38,198 nt of DNA. It comes from Planctomycetota bacterium. GTDB taxonomy: Bacteria > Planctomycetota > UBA8108 > UBA1146 > JAJFFE01. The notes beneath the pieces were generated by a model. That model had not been told where the DNA came from. It did not search any database and saw only the letters and a program-made list of their open reading frames with translations. The stretch spans positions 1 through 38,198 of the forward strand of contig JAJFFE010000314.1 in NCBI GenBank assembly GCA_021776775.1, read 5' to 3'. This document shows, one piece after another, positions 34,802 to 38,198 of the stretch. Numbering within the stretch: position 1 is the stretch's first letter; each line of letters begins with the position of its first letter. Made by a program: the position numbers and the translations under genes.

Positions 34802-35369
34802 CGCTGATAATGCTGCGATTCATGTACTCGAGCTGACCGCCCGTTGGCACGCCACGCGCCAACCGAGTGATCGTGGCTTCCGTCCCTTGCAGGCGCTCGC
34901 CGACGAGCAGTGCCGTTCCGTCGCCCTCGAAATCGGGATTCGTGGCGAGGATGACTTCAGAGACCTGATCTTCACGAACCCGACTCACGAGATGATCGAG
35001 TGTCAGGGAGTCGGCGCCGCGGTCCTCGAGAGGAGCGAAACTACCGCCGAGGACATGGTACAGACCGTGAAAGACCCCGCTCTCCTCAATAACTTGCACG
35101 TCCTTGGGGTGCTCGACGACACAAATGATGGCGTTATCCCGGTTCGGATCAGCGCAAATCGCGCAGAGCTCTCCATCGGAGATGTTGTGACAACGCGCAC
35201 ACTGTTGAAGCTCTTCCTTGAGTTTGCGAATCGCACCGGCCAGTGCGAGCGCTTCCTTGTCGGAGGTCTTCAACAAGTGAAAGGCGAGACGCTCGGCGGT
35301 CTTCGCCCCGATTCCCGGCAATCGAGTCAGCTCACGGATCAACTCTTCTAGAACACCGCTGAATTGCAC
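34758..35369 (-). CDS. recR: Recombination mediator RecR
   Basis: The 203-residue protein has the normal RecR order: helix-hairpin-helix (ELTRLPGIGAKTAERLAFHLL), a four-cysteine zinc finger (CARCHNISDGELCAIC), then a Toprim domain (ICVVEHPKDVQVIEESG, GLYHVLGGSFAPLEDRGAD) and a C-terminal GVPTGGQLEY. RecR loads RecA at single-strand gaps with RecO/RecF. The start GTG 35369 gives the family length; longer frames upstream are inside ybaB. It follows ybaB by 13 bases, and its 3' end is shared with the next gene for 44 bases. Confidence 0.97.
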   Translation of the reverse strand: MQFSGVLEELIRELTRLPGIGAKTAERLAFHLLKTSDKEALALAGAIRKLKEELQQCARCHNISDGELCAICADPNRDNAIICVVEHPKDVQVIEESGVFHGLYHVLGGSFAPLEDRGADSLTLDHLVSRVREDQVSEVILATNPDFEGDGTALLVGERLQGTEATITRLARGVPTGGQLEYMNRSIISDAIEGRRNYQSDQD

Positions 35370-35382
35370 TCGATACCGCTTC

Positions 35383-35700
35383 TCAGAAGAGCCCCGGCAG
35401 ATCGAGTCCGCCGGTGACGCGTCCCATCTCTTCGCGAGAGAGCTCTTTCGCTTTCTCGAGACTACTCTTGATCGCCACCAGCAGAAGGTCCTCGAGCATC
35501 CCGACGTCGTCCGGATCGACCGCTTCGGGTTCGATCTCGACCTTGACGACCTCTTGGCTACCGTTGGCGTAGACCTTGACCATGCCGCCTCCGGACTCAC
35601 CCGAGACGATTCGCTGTTTCAGATCATCCTGAACCGCCTTGAGGTCTTTTTGCATCTTCTGAGCCTGCTGGAACAGGCCGCCCATGTCTGGTTGATTCAA
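35383..35700 (-). CDS. ybaB: YbaB/EbfC nucleoid-associated protein
   Basis: The 105-residue protein is a normal YbaB: DMGGLFQQAQKMQKDLKAVQDDL, then GMVKVYANGSQEVVKVEIEPEAVD, and LSREEMGRVTGGLDLPGLF. It binds DNA as a dimer and lies between dnaX and recR, the classic arrangement. The start is TTG 35700, with GGAG seven bases before it. Confidence 0.96.
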   Translation of the reverse strand: MNQPDMGGLFQQAQKMQKDLKAVQDDLKQRIVSGESGGGMVKVYANGSQEVVKVEIEPEAVDPDDVGMLEDLLLVAIKSSLEKAKELSREEMGRVTGGLDLPGLF

Positions 35701-35818
35701 GGGAAGTCTCCATTGCGATGGTTACGGATCGGGCGAGCGGTCACCGAACAGCCCGCGCAGCCTCTGCGAGTTTCGACTCCCGAGTTTCGACGGTCGACAC
35801 CCGGGTGAGCGCACCAGC

Positions 35819-37858
35819 TTATCTGGCGAGTTGATCGGGGTCCAACGGTGGTCGGTGAGAGTGCAACCGACCGGCAAAAATCTCGACCGCCTTCTCGACG
35901 ATGACCGGCGTCTCCGCCGCGGCCGGCGTCCCCACCGGTCGAACTGGCTCGTGGTCGACCGGCTCCGACGCCGCCGGCACGCCTCCATCTTCGAAGTCCG
36001 GCTCCATTGGAAAGTCGTTCGAAAACGACTCGGGACCGGGCTGACCGTTCAAGTTCGCAGCGGCCGGGGCTCGATCGCTGGGCGCCGCAACGGCCGTCGC
36101 GTGTGATTCGGCCGGCGTAGAAGTCCCGAGCTCGGACGAGGTCGCGGTTTCGAGTTCAATCGTGAAACCGTCCCCATAGGTCCGGCGTAGCTCGGCGCGG
36201 AGATCTTCGACTTTGGGCTGAACCAAACGTTGAGCGCTACTGTCGAGCGAAAAACGGACTCGCTGGCCGTCAACCGAAATACGGTCGCCAACGATCCCCG
36301 CCATCATCGCCGAAACTCGTGACAAGCACTCCTGCACTCCGGCGAGATTTGGACGCTGCGAGTCCTGCTCTGCCGTTGCCTGCTCTGCCGTTGCCTGCTG
36401 GTCCGTGGTATGCGCCGGCGGCGGGGAAGCGTGATCGACCGCGACCGCTGGACGGCGCCCGGGCGGGTCGGGCGTCCCATTTTCGGGTGAGCCGTTGGTG
36501 GGATTCTCGGCAGATCGCGCCATCGGGGCCCGGTCCGACTCGGAACGTCGCACCTCCGAGGTTTGCTCGACGTCGCCGCGCGGGGCCGAAGAAGTGCCCG
36601 ATGCCCGGTCCGATCCACCGGAAGCCGGTCGACGTCCCGGCGCCCCACCTCCTCTGGGGGCCGAGGAACCACCGCTCGGGCCACCACTGTTCGCTGGGCC
36701 ACTGTTCGCTGGGCCACTCGGTCGTGTCGGGCGCGGAGGCGGACCGTCTCCGTCGAGGCGATCGGCCCACTGCCCCAGCGGAATCAAGTCGTGCAACGTC
36801 GAGGCGCGGAGCAGCGCAACTTCGAGAATGATCTCGGAGCGGCCCACTTGCTTCATCCGCCAGCGAGCCTCCTGCAGGATCTCTTGCGCGAGGAGGTTTC
36901 GCTCGATCTCGGCATCACCCCAACCGGCCATCACGCCGTCGTGCAATCGCTGTCGAACCTGCTCCACCACTTGCTCGAGCACCACGGCCGAGTCGGTCCC
37001 GCTCGATTCGATCTCCATCAACTGAGTAACCACTCCGCTGCGCTCTCCGCCGTCGATCAAGTCGACGAGTTCCGAGACCCGGGCGGGAGACATGCGCCCG
37101 GTGATGCGATTCAGGTCGTCTTGGGTCGGAGTGTTCCCGGCGAAACTCAGAAGTTGATCGAGCAGCGATTGGGAATCACGCATGCCCCCACGGGCGAGAT
37201 CGGCCACGCGCTCGAGCAGCCCCGGCTCGGGCTGCGCATTCTCGGCTTCGCAAATCTGTTGAAGGCGGAGAACGATGTCTGCCGGCGAGATGGCACTGAA
37301 GTCACAACGCTGCACGCGCGAAAGAACCGTAGGAAGGATCTTCTCGGGCTCAGTCGTCGCGAAGACGAACTTCACGTGCGCCGGAGGTTCTTCGAGGGTC
37401 TTGAGCAGTGCGTTGAACGCTTCCCTCGTCAGCATGTGCACTTCGTCGATGATGAAGATTCGATAGGTGCCCGACGACGGAGCAAAGCGCACGGCTTGGA
37501 TCAAGTCGCGAATGTCGTCGATTCCGCGATGCGACGCACCGTCCATCTCGACGACATCGAAGTCTTCACCGCGAAACACACGCTCACATACATCACACTT
37601 GTCGCACGCCTCGACTCCGCCCTCGGTATTCGATCGGGCGTTCGGACACTGAAGCGCGCGGGCGAAGATTCTCGCCATCGACGTCTTGCCGACGCCGCGC
37701 GGCCCGCAAAATAGATACGCGTGTGCGAGCCGATCTTTTTCGATCGCCTGCTTCAGCGTATCGGCAATCGCCTTTTGGCCGGCGACCTCGTGAAAGAAGC
37801 GGGGTCGATAGCGGCGGGCGATGACTTGGTAGCTGGGATGGGAAGCGGTGTCGTTCAT
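35819..37858 (-). CDS. dnaX: DNA polymerase III subunit tau (DnaX)
   Basis: The 679-residue clamp-loader ATPase has Walker A GPRGVGKT at 52-59, the four-cysteine zinc site (C71, C85, C88, C91), DEVH at 138-141 and the arginine-finger LSRVQRCDF. Residues about 390-520 are a proline/glycine/serine/alanine-rich linker with a short repeat (ATAEQATAEQ), followed by a C-terminal domain (about 520-590 LAGVQECLSRVSAMMAG) typical of tau and a second low-complexity tail. It loads the sliding clamp at the replication fork. No A-rich slippery run for frameshifting to gamma is visible in the linker. It heads the dnaX-ybaB-recR operon; its own ribosome binding site is weak. Confidence 0.96.
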   Translation of the reverse strand: MNDTASHPSYQVIARRYRPRFFHEVAGQKAIADTLKQAIEKDRLAHAYLFCGPRGVGKTSMARIFARALQCPNARSNTEGGVEACDKCDVCERVFRGEDFDVVEMDGASHRGIDDIRDLIQAVRFAPSSGTYRIFIIDEVHMLTREAFNALLKTLEEPPAHVKFVFATTEPEKILPTVLSRVQRCDFSAISPADIVLRLQQICEAENAQPEPGLLERVADLARGGMRDSQSLLDQLLSFAGNTPTQDDLNRITGRMSPARVSELVDLIDGGERSGVVTQLMEIESSGTDSAVVLEQVVEQVRQRLHDGVMAGWGDAEIERNLLAQEILQEARWRMKQVGRSEIILEVALLRASTLHDLIPLGQWADRLDGDGPPPRPTRPSGPANSGPANSGGPSGGSSAPRGGGAPGRRPASGGSDRASGTSSAPRGDVEQTSEVRRSESDRAPMARSAENPTNGSPENGTPDPPGRRPAVAVDHASPPPAHTTDQQATAEQATAEQDSQRPNLAGVQECLSRVSAMMAGIVGDRISVDGQRVRFSLDSSAQRLVQPKVEDLRAELRRTYGDGFTIELETATSSELGTSTPAESHATAVAAPSDRAPAAANLNGQPGPESFSNDFPMEPDFEDGGVPAASEPVDHEPVRPVGTPAAAETPVIVEKAVEIFAGRLHSHRPPLDPDQLAR

Positions 37859-38198
37859 GTCGATATAGTAGTCATAGCGCGCGAGCAGGTCACGACCTGC
37901 GAGGCGTAAATGCGCACGATCACCGCGGAGCGTCTGGCGATATCGGGCATTCCGTGGACGAGGGCCGCTAAGGGCCTCTCATAGGTTGGAGTTTAGTGAG
38001 CGATCGGGAGTGTGGCATTCCTCAGGGATGGAGGAGGTGCCTGGGAGAGCTGGCTGACAGCTTGGCGGCCTTCTATGTACCCCCGGGTGTCAAGTGCTAT
38101 CAGAGTTTTGGCCCTTGGTGATTCCTTTGTCTCAACGTTTGGTCGGTTCGAGGTCCCACAATGGCTCTAGATCCTCAGGTCGAAAGAGCCAACGTGTC
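37859..38198. other. Noncoding region of 340 bases upstream of dnaX, to the window end
   Basis: No open frame with protein character. Besides the palindrome near dnaX it holds several small stems: CATTCC/GGGATG around 38014, AGCTG/CAGCT around 38050, and TGGCTCT/AGAGCCA at 38162-38168 and 38185-38191. The signal-recognition-particle RNA often found beside dnaX was looked for on both strands and its conserved GGAAGCAGCC-type loop is not present. A structured RNA of another kind is possible. Confidence 0.45.
37885..37900. promoter_or_regulatory. Perfect palindrome upstream of dnaX, possible operator
   Basis: GCAGGTC and GACCTGC are exact inverted halves around two bases, 27-42 bases before the dnaX ATG at 37858. 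The position suits an operator or the base of a leader hairpin. It matches no known box I can name. Confidence 0.4.

Noticed and set aside
35819..37858. Programmed frameshift in dnaX producing gamma
   Set aside because: No A-rich slippery heptamer is visible in the linker region on the coding strand.
38140..38175. tRNA-like T-arm sequence GGTTCGAGGTCCC
   Set aside because: The five bases on each side of the TTCGAGG loop do not pair, and no acceptor or anticodon stem can be drawn.
37859..38198. Signal-recognition-particle RNA upstream of dnaX
   Set aside because: The conserved GGAAGCAGCC-type loop is absent on both strands.
1..38198. Defence system, prophage, insertion sequence or CRISPR array
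   Set aside because: No transposase, integrase, phage structural gene, nuclease-helicase pair or regularly spaced repeats were found; all gene blocks look chromosomal.

Overview
The window is about 38.2 kb of high-GC DNA from a diderm bacterium. The evidence for an outer membrane is BamA next to a Skp/OmpH chaperone, several Sec signal peptides and a lipoprotein. Lysine/alanine-rich C-terminal tails, an exported HEAT+VWA protein, an FHA protein, a prepilin-like protein, an exported CxxC-repeat protein and frequent TTG/GTG starts together suggest a Planctomycetota-like or similar deep-branching lineage. That assignment is inference; Myxococcota or another diderm phylum is not excluded. There are no rRNA or tRNA genes, CRISPR arrays, transposases or prophage genes.

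Layout. (1) 1-4939, minus strand: an envelope-sugar cluster read from 4939 towards 1. It holds a two-domain SDR/ArnB-like aminotransferase fusion, a GT39-type membrane glycosyltransferase, an ArnC/DPM-type GT2 and the first 24 codons of a CPxC protein cut by the window edge. (2) 5330-7013, plus strand: a divergent endonuclease III-fold protein with a histone-like tail, then yebC, ended by tandem repeats and a strong hairpin. (3) 7164-10938: a DUF2203 protein (minus), then bamA and a Skp-like gene (plus). (4) 10940-19704, minus strand: a MutS2 without an SMR domain, a coiled-coil lipoprotein with one membrane segment, a pseudo-receiver protein, a HEAT/VWA protein and an FHA protein. (5) 19882-20563, minus strand: a MerR-type regulator and a YbgC thioesterase. 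(6) 20648-27682, plus strand: a tightly coupled operon of biotin ligase, a possible 47-residue peptide, methylmalonyl-CoA mutase large and small subunits, methylmalonyl-CoA epimerase, carboxyltransferase, biotin carboxylase and biotin carrier. Together these convert propionyl-CoA to succinyl-CoA, or the reverse. (7) 28285-29966: a prepilin-like protein (plus), a 64-bp tandem duplication and an exported protein with ten CxxC motifs (minus). (8) 30145-37858, minus strand: dnaX-ybaB-recR running into a membrane protein, an ABC ATPase and an ABC-2 permease, with a palindrome upstream of dnaX and about 300 bp of noncoding DNA to the window end.

The most interesting points are: the biotin-dependent operon that brings its own biotin ligase and has a small ORF joined to both neighbours by ATGA overlaps; the SDR-aminotransferase fusion beside ArnC-like and GT39 glycosyltransferases; the endonuclease III-fold protein that seems to have kept its FeS cysteines but lost the catalytic hairpin; and the group of FHA, pseudo-receiver, VWA and TQ-motif proteins that could form a phospho-signalling system. 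The last is a hypothesis.
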